NCBI RefSeq assembly: GCF_003568845.1
Contig: NZ_CP030127.1
Coordinates: forward strand, 886,001 to 950,000
DNA from: Indioceanicola profundi
GTDB lineage: Bacteria; Pseudomonadota; Alphaproteobacteria; Azospirillales; Azospirillaceae
DNA: 64,000 nt
Reading direction: 5' to 3'
Shown here: piece after piece, positions 32,139-41,234 of the stretch
How positions within the stretch are numbered: the first letter of the stretch is position 1
Layout of the letters: each line of letters starts with the position of its first letter
Notes under the pieces: model-generated
What the model was told of the DNA's origin: nothing
What the model saw: the letters and a program-made list of their open reading frames with translations, nothing else
Database searches by the model: none
Program-made: the position numbers and the translations under genes

Positions 32139-32438
32139 TTCTGTTCTCCCCATTTTGGTTCAAGAGCGCCGCCCCGGAGCCGGGCACCTGCGGCAGCTCC
32201 GCGTCAATCATCCATTTACCACTAAATAGAAGACAGTCCAGTCCCTACTCCTGGTTTTTCTTGCACTTCTTAAGTATTTGTATTAGCAGCACCTAAAACA
32301 TACATCTGTCTTACTCCGATATATGCGGTAAGGCGTAGGGATGCCGCTCCGGGCCGGGAGGTATTTCCTGTATAGTCGCGCCGATTATCCGCGCGGGAAG
32401 GGACGGCGGCGCACCTTCCTCTCCACCCCGACCCTCGC
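32139..32438. other. Intergenic region between the two chemoreceptors
   Basis: This 300-bp gap is AT-richer than its surroundings near 32220-32330 (for example ACTTCTTAAGTATTTGTATTAGCAGC), as expected for the promoter of the minus-strand chemoreceptor gene. No small gene or hairpin with clear support is visible. Confidence 0.5.
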
Positions 32439-34124
32439 TCAGGCCGCGCGGATGCCGGCCAGGAAGCGCTCGATCTCAAGTCGTAGCCGGCGGATTGCCT
32501 GCTGATCGAGCTGCCCCTCTGCGGCGAGCACCTGCGCCGCGGAGGCGCTGGTCATATCGGCAGCCTCGCTCAATTGGGCCACATTGCCGGATACTTCCTG
32601 AGTCCCGGCCGCAGCCTGCTGCACATTCCTGCTGATCTCCGAGGTGGTGGCATTCTGCTCCTCCACCGCAGAGGAGATGGTTGTCGCGATCTCGCTGATC
32701 GTCCGGATGGTGCCGGAGATGGACTGGATTGCATCCACGGCGCTGGCGGTCGCCGACTGCATCGACTGGATCTGGACGGAGATGCCCTCCGTCGCGCGCA
32801 GTCTGGTTGGCGAGGCTCTTCACCTCGCTGGCCACCACGGCGAAGCCCTTACCGGCCTCGCCGGCGCGCGCCGCTTCGATTGCGGCGTTGAGGGCCAGCA
32901 GATTTGTCTGCCCGGCGATGTCCTGGATCAACTGCACGACGGTTCCGATCCTGGCAGCTGCATCAGCCAGTGCGATCACCGTCGCGTTGGTCTGTTCCGC
33001 CTCGTCCACCGCCTGACCGGCAACGGTGCTGGAACGGGGGACTTGGCGTGCGATCTCCTGGATTGAGCCGCTCATCTCCTCTGCCGCCGCAGCGACGGTC
33101 TGGACGTTGGCTGAGGTCTGCTCGGCAGCGGCGGCTGTGGCGGCTGTGGCGGCAGCCTACCGCTTCGTCTGTTCCGCCAGCGTGTTCATGCCCTGTGCGG
33201 TGCTTCCCAGTTCCATTCCTGCCTTGGAGACAGCCTTCAGGATTTTGGCGACGGTTCCATCGAAGTCGCCGATCAGCGCCTCCAACGCCCGGGCGCGGCG
33301 CTGCTTCGCTTCCTGCTCGCCGGCCTGCGCCGCCGTAAGCCGGTCGGCTTCCACCGCATTAGGCTTGAAGATTTCGACCGCCTGGGCCATGGCGCCGATC
33401 TCGTCCTTGCGGCCAAGACCTTCCACCACCACTGACCCGTCCCCGTGCGCCAAGCGACGCATGAGCTCCGTCATGGCGACAATCGGCGTGGCGATGCCGC
33501 GGCTTAGACCGAGGGCCACCCCGATGGCGACGAGCTGGGAATCACCGCCACCTGCGAAGGTCACCGCATACGCGGTCGAGAATGCCCCGTCCTGCGCTTC
33601 GGCGCGGCTCCGCATCAGGCTTTCCTCGGCATCAAGGATTTCGTGGGCCAAGCTACGGACGGTATCCATCTGCCGCCGCCGGCCTTCGCCGCTGTCCGCA
33701 CCTGCTCCGGCCCGCCGGGCTGGCGCAGCAAGACGATCTGGTCGCTTGCGTAGGCGACCCACTCCTCGGCAGCGCCGTTCAACGCATCCACTCGGCGCTG
33801 CTGCTCCGGATTGTCGGCAGTCAGTCGTTTCGCCCGGCCGAGTGCCTCCAGATAGGCATTCCTGCCTGAATTGTACGGAGCGAGGAATGCATCGTCGATG
33901 GTGATGGTGAAGCCGCGAAGGCCTGTCTCCTTGTCCACCATGGCCGCCAGGACATCCTTGACGGCGTCCAGCACCAAGGCCGTGTGCTTGCCCGAGGCGG
34001 TGGTGCTCTGGATAAAGCTCAGCCGGCTGTAGGTGACCGCGCCGACGCCGAGCATCAGGACGATCAACACGGCGAAGGCTGCTGACAGCTTCCGGGATAT
34101 GGTCAGCTCGCTGAAGAACCGCAT
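32439..34124 (-). pseudogene. Decayed CHASE3-domain methyl-accepting chemotaxis protein
   Basis: Reading from 34124 the product is a classic membrane chemoreceptor: helix one (about 10-30), a CHASE3 ligand domain (DKETGLRGFTITIDDAFL), helix two, HAMP (RRLAHGDGSV region) and a signalling domain. Three lesions break it. A one-base loss near 33670-33680 (GCCGGCGGCGGC) shifts the frame. An in-frame TAG follows QTKR near 33155, where a Gln codon (CAG) would be expected. A two-base loss in a GC repeat near 32800 (GCGCGCGAC) shifts it again inside the signalling domain, after KSLANQT. The parts are otherwise well preserved and end ERFLAGIRAA, so decay looks recent. Sequencing error could explain one lesion but hardly all three. 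Confidence 0.85.
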
Positions 34125-34495
34125 CAGAAACTCCAAGGCATTGATACTCGAAGCCCGTGTCGGAGCCGGGAAGCCAGCCGCGCGGGTCTAGCCGCAGGTC
34201 CAGGATCTACCGGGCCACCTATCTTTGAATGCGTAAATTTAGCTAATGTCACCACCTTTAGCTGTTACACTAGCTCGAAACAATGTGGCGAATGAATGGT
34301 TACGATCACCGGCTGCAACTTTAACTTTGATACTTGCACATGCTGGAACGGAGATCGGGCCGGCTGATTCCATCTGGATGCGTCGGATCGTGAAGTAAGC
34401 CTCCCCGCCGGGAGGGTGGGCAGCCACCTCGCCCGACGGGGAACCACCAGGAGGCCGGACGGTTCGAATGGGTCAATGGCACACGGGAGGGAGTC
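34125..34495. other. Intergenic region upstream of a small membrane peptide
   Basis: About 370 bp without a supported gene. An AT-rich part (34220-34330) probably holds promoters for the chemoreceptor pseudogene (minus) and the small peptide (plus). A short hairpin, CCTCCC-CGCC-GGGAGG, lies at 34400-34415. Nothing else is evident. Confidence 0.4.
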
Positions 34496-34594
34496 TTGTT
34501 TCTCTTTTTCTCGAACCGCCTCGGCTTGGCGGGCTCGATCATTGTTTCACTGGTGCTGACGGTCGTGCTGCTCGCTCTCCTGGGCATCTTCTAG
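34496..34594 (+). CDS. 32-residue single-helix membrane peptide
   Basis: TTG 34496 starts a short frame ending at TAG 34594. The product begins MFLFFSNRLGLAGSII and continues as one hydrophobic helix ending LLALLGIF. A strong ribosome site, GGGAGGGAG, lies just upstream. Very short proteins opening with a FFSNRLG-type block before a single helix occur in many proteobacteria as unnamed membrane peptides; I recognise the pattern but know of no function. It is 84 bp upstream of the YihY gene and in the same direction. Confidence 0.65.
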   Translation: MFLFFSNRLGLAGSIIVSLVLTVVLLALLGIF

Positions 34595-34678
34595 CCAGAC
34601 GTGAAAGCGGGCTTGATCGACGGCGTGTCCCGCCCAACACCGGGATGCATGAACAACCTTGGCCATCAGAGTTGAGAT

Positions 34679-35563
34679 ATGGAGCGGCTGCTGCAGGTCT
34701 ATCGGATCGTGGTGAAGGCCGCGAGCGCGTGGTTCGAGGATGGCGCCATGAGCATGGCCGCCGCGATCGCCTTCTATACGACCTTCTCCCTGGCCCCGAT
34801 TGTCATCCTCGTGACCGCGTTCGCCGGCATCATTTTCGGTGAGCAGGCGGCGCAGGGCGCCATTGCCGATCAGATCGAGGAATTGGTCGGCCCGGCGGAG
34901 GCGCAGACGGTGCAGACGCTCGTCGCCAGCGCACGCAGCCCTGGGGCCAGCACGCTGGCCGGCATCTTCGGCATCGGCGTTCTGATCATCGGGGCCACCA
35001 CGGTGTTCGGTGAGCTGCAGGCGGCACTGAACCGCATCTGGCGGGTAGAGCCGCCGAATGAGGCCCTCGTGACCTGGCTGGTCAAGGCGCGCCTGAAAGG
35101 CCTGGCTCTGGTCGGGGCCATCGGATTCCTGCTGATTGTCTCCTTGACCATCAGTACGGCGCTGGGCGCCCTCACCACCCTGGCCAAAACCCATCTTCCC
35201 GAGGGCGCAGCCCTGTTCTGGATGTTCGACCTCGTCGTGAGCTGGTTCGTCTTCGCCGTTCTTTTCGCTGCCGTCTTCCGCGTCCTGCCCGACACGCACA
35301 TACCCTGGCGCGATGTAGCGCTTGGGGCGGCGATTACTTCGCTGCTGTTCCTGATCGGCAAGTTCCTGATCAGCCTGTATCTCAGCACGGCCGGGGTCGC
35401 CAGCACCTATGGGGCCGCGGGATCGTTCGTCGTCATCCTGCTCTGGGTCTATTATTCCGCGTCCGTGTTCCTGTTCGGGGCGGAGGTGACACGGTTCTAT
35501 TCCGAGCATCTTGGCAGCCGCACCGGGAGGAACACATCCGCCCGGCAGGCAGCGGCGGAGTAG
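34679..35563 (+). CDS. YihY/BrkB-family inner-membrane protein
   Basis: The 294-residue protein has six hydrophobic segments and the family blocks SMAAAIAFYTTFSLAPI near the start, WRVEPP in the first cytoplasmic part, DTHIPWRDVALGAAIT and YGAAGSFVVILLWVYYSASVFLFGAE near the end. YihY/BrkB proteins are inner-membrane proteins of unsettled function; an early assignment as RNase BN was wrong. The start at ATG 34679 directly follows GAGAT. Confidence 0.9.
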   Translation: MERLLQVYRIVVKAASAWFEDGAMSMAAAIAFYTTFSLAPIVILVTAFAGIIFGEQAAQGAIADQIEELVGPAEAQTVQTLVASARSPGASTLAGIFGIGVLIIGATTVFGELQAALNRIWRVEPPNEALVTWLVKARLKGLALVGAIGFLLIVSLTISTALGALTTLAKTHLPEGAALFWMFDLVVSWFVFAVLFAAVFRVLPDTHIPWRDVALGAAITSLLFLIGKFLISLYLSTAGVASTYGAAGSFVVILLWVYYSASVFLFGAEVTRFYSEHLGSRTGRNTSARQAAAE

Positions 35564-35631
35564 AGCGCACGCAGGACACCGTGGCAGTTCCAGTGGCCGG
35601 AACAGTGGACCGGCGCAGCCATTGAGGCAGC

Positions 35632-37095
35632 ATGCCCGCCGCCCCCGCTTCCTCCCGCCGTACCTACAGCACTGACCTGACACAGGGCCCGATCACGCGC
35701 ACATTGGCGCTGTTCGCCTAGCCGGTGCTGGGGTCAAACGTGCTGCAATCCGTGAATGGCTCGATCAACGCCCTGTGGGTCGGACGTTTCCTTGGGGAAG
35801 AAGCCCTAGCGGCCACGGCCAACGCCAATCTCGTGCTCTTCCTGATCCTTGGCACGGTGTTCGGGATCGGAATGGCCTGCACGATCCTGGTCGGGCAGGC
35901 CTTTGGCGCCCATGACCTGGAGCGGGCCAAGCGGGTGGTCGGCACCAGCGCTACATTTTTCTTGGCGATCTCCGCCCTGTTCGCCGCCGGCGGATATTTT
36001 CTTACCGACCATGTCCTGCGCCTGCTTGGGACGCCGCCGGATGTGGCGCCCCTCGCCTCCACCTATCTGCGGATCATCTTCCTGGCCGTGCCGGCGATGA
36101 ACTGGCTGAGCTTCCTGATGACCGTGCTGCGCGGAGCCGGGGATTCGCGGACCCCCTTCTACTTCATGGGTCTGGCCGTCGTGCTGGACGTGGTTTTGAA
36201 TCCGCTGCTCATCACGGGAGCGGGGCCGCTGCCGCCCTTGGGAATTGCGGGAGCTGCCCTGGCGACGCTGATCTCGCAGGCTGTGGCGCTGACGTCGATG
36301 CTGGCCCTGCTTTATGGCCGGCGTCATCCTCTGCGCCTTGCCGGCGCGGATCTCGCCTATCTGCGTCCTGACCCGGCCCTGTTGCGAACGGTGCTGGCCA
36401 AGGGCGTGCCCATGGGGCTCCAGATGATCGTGATCTCGGCGTCCGCCTTGCTGCTGATGGGCTTGGTGAACGGCTACGGTTCCCGCGTGACGGCGGCTTA
36501 CGGGGTGGCAGCGCAGCTCTGGACCTATGTGCAGATGCCGGCCCTCGCCATCGGAGCGGCCGTGTCCTCCATGGCTGCGCAGAATATCGGGGCCGGACGC
36601 TGGGACAGGGTCGGCCGCATCACCCGGGCGGGCATCATGTTCAATCTCTTCCTGACCGGAGGGCTGGTCGCCCTGCTCTATGCCGCCGACCGGCCCGCCC
36701 TGGCCCTGTTCCTGCCGGGCGATCCGGAGGCGGTGGCCGAAGCAGTTCACATCAACAGCATCGCTGTCTGGTCCTTTGTGCTGTTCGGCATCACCATCGT
36801 CCTGTTCGGGACGGTGCGGGCCACCGGCGCCGTGGTTCCGCCGCTGGTGATCCTCACCCTCTCCCTCCTCGCCATACGCGTATCCTTCGCCTACCTGCTC
36901 CAGGACACCCTCGGCGACGACGCCATCTGGTGGAGCTTCCCCGCAGGCGCCGGCGTCTCACTGCTGCTCGCCGCCGGCTATTATCGCTGGGGCCGATGGC
37001 GGGAGGCGCGCATGGTGGGGCCGCGTCCGGTGGGCGGAGAACCGCCGGATACCGGCTTTGGCATTCCCCGCGGCCACGCGGCCATCCACCCGTGA
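35632..37095 (+). pseudogene. MATE-family efflux transporter interrupted by an early amber codon
   Basis: From ATG 35632 the frame reads MPAAPASSRRTYSTDLTQGP and then RTLALFA, TAG (35719-35721), PVLGSNVLQSVNGS. MATE proteins typically have a Leu at this point (FALPVL), so one or two base changes made the stop at codon 30. The rest (to 37095) is an intact MATE transporter with twelve hydrophobic segments, which would be full length at about 487 residues. A GTG at 35725 could restart translation but would lose the head of the first membrane helix. Whether the gene still works is open; TAG is used as an ordinary stop by several neighbours, so suppression is unlikely. Confidence 0.65.
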
Positions 37096-37123
37096 ACGCT
37101 GCTCTGGCCGCAGCACTGGGGCG

Positions 37124-38239
37124 TCAGCGCTGCTCGATGGAGGTGGTGCCGAACAGGCGCTTGTACTCCCGCGGCTGGGAGCGCCAGTACTGCTTGGGCG
37201 CCTTGATCTCGGCCCCCAGCTCCGCCGCCGCATGCCAGGGCCAGCGCGGGTCGTAGAGGATGCCGCGGGCCAGCGCCACCATGTCCGCCTTTCCGGTGGC
37301 GATGACTTCCTCCGCCTGCATCGGCTCGGTGATCAGCCCCACGGCGATGGTGGGCATGCCGGTCGCGGCGCGGATCGCCTCGGCGAAGGGCACCTGATAT
37401 CCCGGTTCCAGCTTGATCTTCTGCGCCGGGGTCAGCCCGCCCGACGACACGTCGATATAGTCGCATCCTCGCGCCTGCACCGCCTTGGCGAAGGCAATCG
37501 TCTGCTCCAGATCCCAGCCGCCCTCCGCCCAGTCGGTGGCTGAAACGCGGACGCCGACCGGGCGGTCGCTGGGGAAAGCGGCGCGCACGGCGTCGAACAC
37601 CTCCAGCGGGAAGCGCATGCGGTTCTCCAGGCTGCCGCCGTAGCTGTCGTCGCGCTGGTTGGAGATGGGGGAGAGAAACTGGTGCAGAAGATAGCCATGC
37701 GCAGCGTGGAGTTGCACGGTCTCGAACCCCATCCTGGCCGCCCGCTTCGCGGATTCCACGAAGGCATCGCGCACCCGGTCGAGGCCTGCCGCATCGAGCG
37801 CCAGCGGCGTCCGCTCACCGGGATCGTGCGCCAGCGGCGATGGGGCGAAGCAGTCCCAACCGCCTTCCTGGCGCGGCACCTGCCCCCCGCCCTGCCATGG
37901 CGGACGGACAGAGGCCTTGCGTCCGGCATGGGCGAGCTGGATTCCGATCGGCACGGCGGATTCCTTGCGGACGGCTTCCAGCACGCGGGTCAGCGCCGCC
38001 TCCGTCTCGTCCGACCAGAGTCCGAGATCGGCCGGGCTGATGCGGCCTTCCGGCTCCACCGCCGTGGCCTCCAGGAACATCAGGCCGGCTCCGGACAGCG
38101 CCAGATGCCCGAGATGGATCAGGTGCCAGTTCCCGGGTTTTCCATCCTCTGCCGAATACTGGCACATCGGCGCGATGACGATCCGGTTCTCAAGCTCGAG
38201 ATTGCCGAGCCGGATCGGCTGGAACAGGTGACTGGTCAT
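37124..38239 (-). CDS. Old-yellow-enzyme type NADH:flavin oxidoreductase (YqjM-like)
   Basis: This 371-residue FMN-dependent TIM-barrel enzyme reduces activated alkenes. Its start (LFQPIRLGNLELENRIVIAPMCQYSA) is of the YqjM/thermophilic-like type, where the Cys in APMCQYSA tunes the flavin. HAAHGYLLHQFLSPISNQR supplies the barrel core, and GLITEPMQAEEVIATGKADMVALARG the phosphate-binding end. GGAGA precedes the ATG. It is convergent with the MATE gene. Confidence 0.92.
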   Translation of the reverse strand: MTSHLFQPIRLGNLELENRIVIAPMCQYSAEDGKPGNWHLIHLGHLALSGAGLMFLEATAVEPEGRISPADLGLWSDETEAALTRVLEAVRKESAVPIGIQLAHAGRKASVRPPWQGGGQVPRQEGGWDCFAPSPLAHDPGERTPLALDAAGLDRVRDAFVESAKRAARMGFETVQLHAAHGYLLHQFLSPISNQRDDSYGGSLENRMRFPLEVFDAVRAAFPSDRPVGVRVSATDWAEGGWDLEQTIAFAKAVQARGCDYIDVSSGGLTPAQKIKLEPGYQVPFAEAIRAATGMPTIAVGLITEPMQAEEVIATGKADMVALARGILYDPRWPWHAAAELGAEIKAPKQYWRSQPREYKRLFGTTSIEQR

Positions 38240-38436
38240 CGCAACGCTCTCCTTATTTGGCCGGAACCGAAACGGGATATACCTCGGCGCTCCGTTTTCC
38301 CAAGGGCAGGTAACATCAAGCCGTGCAGGCGGCTGCGGTCAAGCTGGTCTCAAGGCTTGCGCGCGCATTGGTGCCATCAGGGAACAATCCTCCTCTGCTC
38401 CGATTGTGGGCGGAGTGATGACTCATGGAGGAAACG

Positions 38437-38640
38437 ATGGCGGATAATCGCAATCCCGAAGGTCGGGCCGGCGGCACGGCGGACCCGAAGTCGAATCCGC
38501 CCAGCGGCGAGGGTCCGGCGGCCAAGCACAATCCGGATGAAACACGCCGCGGCGACAAGGCCGGCCAGGTCAGTCAGGAAGGCGGATCGACGGCAACCAG
38601 CCGGCCCGACACGCAATCCGGCAAGCCGGGCTGGAAATAA
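38437..38640 (+). CDS. Small hydrophilic hypothetical protein
   Basis: The 67-residue product is rich in Gly, Pro, Ser, Asp, Lys and Asn (starting MADNRNPEGRAGGTADPK), with no hydrophobic core, and is probably disordered. ATG 38437 has GGAGGAA five bases upstream, which supports a real gene over the in-frame ATG at 38425. I do not recognise a family; hydrophilic proteins of this composition are often stress-related, but nothing here shows that. Confidence 0.6.
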   Translation: MADNRNPEGRAGGTADPKSNPPSGEGPAAKHNPDETRRGDKAGQVSQEGGSTATSRPDTQSGKPGWK

Positions 38641-38644
38641 ACCC

Positions 38645-38670
38645 CGCCAGAGGCAACCCAGGCTCTGGCG
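38645..38670 (+). terminator. Hairpin after the small hydrophilic gene
   Basis: CGCCAGAG pairs with CTCTGGCG (8 bp, ten-base loop), four bases past the stop at 38640. It lies between convergent genes. No T-run follows. Confidence 0.5.
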
Positions 38671-38716
38671 ATACCGCCTCGCTGGCGAAGTTGATCGGGC
38701 GGCCTGCCCGCTCCGC

Positions 38717-39049
38717 TCAGCTCGCCGTCCCGCGCGGCCCCAGCAGGATGAGGGCAGCGCCCACCAGACAGATGGCCGCGCCGGTGACGTCCCACCGGTC
38801 GGGCCGCTGCCCCTCCGCTATCCAGAGCCAAGCCAGTGAGGCTGCTATATAGACCCCGCCATAGGCGGCATAGGCGCGGCCTGCGAAATCCGCGTCGATG
38901 CGGGTGAGCAGCCATGCGAACGCGATCAGGCTAGCGATGCCGGGGACGATCCACAGGGGTGTCCTGTCCAGGCGCAGCCACGCCCAGAAGGAAAAGCAGC
39001 CCGCAATTTCCGCTAGCGCCGCAAGACTGTAGAGGACGAGGGCGTTCAT
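38717..39049 (-). CDS. ynfA: YnfA (UPF0060) family small membrane protein
   Basis: The 110-residue protein has four membrane helices and the family blocks [36 protein letters not shown] and [18 protein letters not shown]. YnfA proteins resemble small multidrug resistance transporters, and some members act in drug efflux. ATG 39049 puts the first helix at the N-terminus; an upstream in-frame ATG at 39106 would add an unrelated stretch. Confidence 0.92.
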   Translation of the reverse strand: MNALVLYSLAALAEIAGCFSFWAWLRLDRTPLWIVPGIASLIAFAWLLTRIDADFAGRAYAAYGGVYIAASLAWLWIAEGQRPDRWDVTGAAICLVGAALILLGPRGTAS

Positions 39050-39199
39050 CGGCGGCAGTCCAGCATTCCATACCGGGCACGACCGGACAACGGCAGGTCG
39101 GACCAAGCGCCTGGACGGCTGCTACTGCGCCGTTTGCGTCCAGACGCCGTTTCAGGGCAGAAATGGAGCTGGGGGACCAGCACCTGGTTGAGGATTTGC

Positions 39200-40636
39200 A
39201 TGCGGTACAGTTTCTCTGGTCCGTTGGTCGGCCGACGTCGCCTGCTCCTGGCTGGTGGCGCCGCCACGGCCGCAGCTTTGTCGCCCGGACTGGTGTGGTC
39301 GGCCGGGGCGGCCGGACCGGTTCATAGGCTGAAGCCCGGCCCCGGGCAGGTCAAGCTGGTCGGAGACGGCTATCCGGAAACGGCGGTATGGGCCTATGAC
39401 GGCCTTGTTCCCGGTCCCGAAATCCGCGTCCGCCAGGGCGACCGGCTTCGCATCGAAGTAACCAACGCGCTGGCCGAGGAGACCACCGTGCACTGGCACG
39501 GCATGCGCGTTCCCAACGGCATGGACGGCGTTCCGCACATGCCGCGCCCGCCCATTGGCCCCGGCGAGACCTTCACCTACGAGTTCGATGCGCTGGACGC
39601 CGGCACCTTCTGGTACCACCCGCACATCCGCAGTCATGAGCAGGTCGAACGGGGCCTGTACGGTGCGCTTATCGTGGAGGAGCGTGAGCCGATCCAGGTG
39701 GACCGGGACGTGACCTGGGTACTGGATGATTGGCGGCTGGAGGCCGATGCCTCCATCAGCGGGGATTTCGGCAATTTCCACGACCTCAGCCACAATGGCC
39801 GGCTGGGCAACACGCCCAGCATCAACGGCCGGCTGCCGGACGCCTTTCCGGCGCAGGCGGGAGAGCGTATCCGGCTGCGCCTGATCAATGCCGCCAACGC
39901 CCGCATCTTCGGCCTTCGCTTCCAGGACCATCAGCCTCGCATCATCGCCATCGATGGCCATCCGGTGGAGCCGCATGAGCCGGAGGACGGCCAAGTGGTG
40001 CTGGCCCCGGCCATGCGCATCGACCTGATTCTCGACATGATCGGCAGTCCGGGGGACCGCGCCACAGTGGTGGACGAGTTCTATCCCAGGCTGGCCTACC
40101 GGCTGGTCGATCTGGCCTATGGGCCGGAGCGGCTGCGGGACCAGCCAATGGACACGCCCATCGCCCTGCCGGCAAACCCTGTGCCGGAACCGGACCTCGC
40201 CGCCGCCGTGCGGCATGAGGTGGTGCTGGGCGGAGGCATGATGGGCAGCATGACCGGGGCGATGCTGGACGGGAAGCCCCTCGACATCCGCACAATGATG
40301 CGGCAGGGCATGGCCTGGGCCATCAACGGCACGGCCTCCAGCGGCCATGTCATGGAGCCGATCCTCACGCTGGAGCAGGGCCGGAGCTGCGTAATTGCCA
40401 TGGCGAACGACACGGCCTGGCACCATCCCATGCACCTGCATGGCCACACATTCCGGGTGCTGTCCCGCAATGGAAAGCCGACCCGCTTCAGGGAATGGCA
40501 GGACACCGTGCTGCTATCCCCTAAGGAGCGGGTCGAGATCGCCTTCGTCGCCGACAATCCCGGCGACTGGATGTTCCACTGCCATATCCTGGAGCATCAG
40601 TCCGCCGGCATGATGAGCACGATCCGCGTGGCCTGA
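39200..40636 (+). CDS. Canonical three-domain multicopper oxidase with Tat signal
   Basis: The 478-residue protein has all four copper-ligand blocks: VHWHGM (His98, 100), WYHPH (His140, 142), HPMHLHGHTF (His409, 412, 414, 416) and HCHILEH (His460, Cys461, His462, His466) with a Met nearby. The signal peptide (GRRRLLLAGGAATAAALS) is of Tat type. ATG 39200 heads it; the frame is open upstream. The substrate is unknown; related laccase-like enzymes oxidise phenols, Cu(I) or other metals. It is complete, in contrast to the two half-sites at the left end of the window, and so serves as an internal comparison. Confidence 0.92.
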   Translation: MRYSFSGPLVGRRRLLLAGGAATAAALSPGLVWSAGAAGPVHRLKPGPGQVKLVGDGYPETAVWAYDGLVPGPEIRVRQGDRLRIEVTNALAEETTVHWHGMRVPNGMDGVPHMPRPPIGPGETFTYEFDALDAGTFWYHPHIRSHEQVERGLYGALIVEEREPIQVDRDVTWVLDDWRLEADASISGDFGNFHDLSHNGRLGNTPSINGRLPDAFPAQAGERIRLRLINAANARIFGLRFQDHQPRIIAIDGHPVEPHEPEDGQVVLAPAMRIDLILDMIGSPGDRATVVDEFYPRLAYRLVDLAYGPERLRDQPMDTPIALPANPVPEPDLAAAVRHEVVLGGGMMGSMTGAMLDGKPLDIRTMMRQGMAWAINGTASSGHVMEPILTLEQGRSCVIAMANDTAWHHPMHLHGHTFRVLSRNGKPTRFREWQDTVLLSPKERVEIAFVADNPGDWMFHCHILEHQSAGMMSTIRVA

Positions 40637-40667
40637 CCCCGTCCACTCCCTTGCCGAGGTTTGTCCG

Positions 40668-41219
40668 ATGTCCCAGACCATCATCCTGCCCGGCTATGGC
40701 GGTTCCGGCGAGGCGCATTGGCAGACGCTTTGGGAACGGGCGGATGCCGGCATGGTCCGCTTCCAGCCATCGAGCTGGGATCAGCCCGATCTTCAGGACT
40801 GGATCACGGCCCTAGACCGCGCGGTCGCAGCGGCATCGGAGCCGCCGCTTCTGGTCGCGCACAGCCTCGCCTGTCTGCTGGTTCCGCACTGGGCGGCGGC
40901 GCGGCCGGACCGGCGGATCGCCGGTGCCTTCCTCGTCGCCGTGCCGGACCCGGACGGCCCGCAGTTTCCGGAGGAAGCTCCGTCCTTCCGGGCGGTGCCG
41001 GATAGGACCCTGCCCTTCCCCACCCTCATCATCGCCAGCACGGACGACCCCTTCGGCACGACTGCCCATGCGGAAAGGCGGGCGCGGGCCTGGGGGGCGG
41101 GCTTCATCGAAGTCGGCGCACTGGGCCACATCAATTCCAGCAGCGGGCTGGGCGACTGGCCGCTGGGGGCCAAGCTTCTATCCGCCTTCCGCGCCGGCCT
41201 TCGCCACCAAGCGGGTTAA
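40668..41219 (+). CDS. RBBP9/YdeN-type alpha/beta hydrolase
   Basis: The 183-residue protein begins MSQTIILPGYGGSGEAHWQT, has a nucleophile elbow VAHSLACLL with Ser and the C-terminal HINSSSGLGDWPLG block with the catalytic His, all typical of the small RBBP9-like serine hydrolase family. An Asp in STDDPFG is the likely third catalytic residue. It follows the oxidase gene by 31 bp and may be co-transcribed. The substrate is not known. Confidence 0.88.
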   Translation: MSQTIILPGYGGSGEAHWQTLWERADAGMVRFQPSSWDQPDLQDWITALDRAVAAASEPPLLVAHSLACLLVPHWAAARPDRRIAGAFLVAVPDPDGPQFPEEAPSFRAVPDRTLPFPTLIIASTDDPFGTTAHAERRARAWGAGFIEVGALGHINSSSGLGDWPLGAKLLSAFRAGLRHQAG

Positions 41220-41234
41220 AGCCGCCTGCCCGGA

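Noticed and set aside
33150..35721. Amber codons read through by a suppressor tRNA
   Set aside because: Neighbouring genes (for example those ending at 8144, 34594, 35563 and 60596) use TAG as a normal stop, and the chemoreceptor also has two frameshifts.
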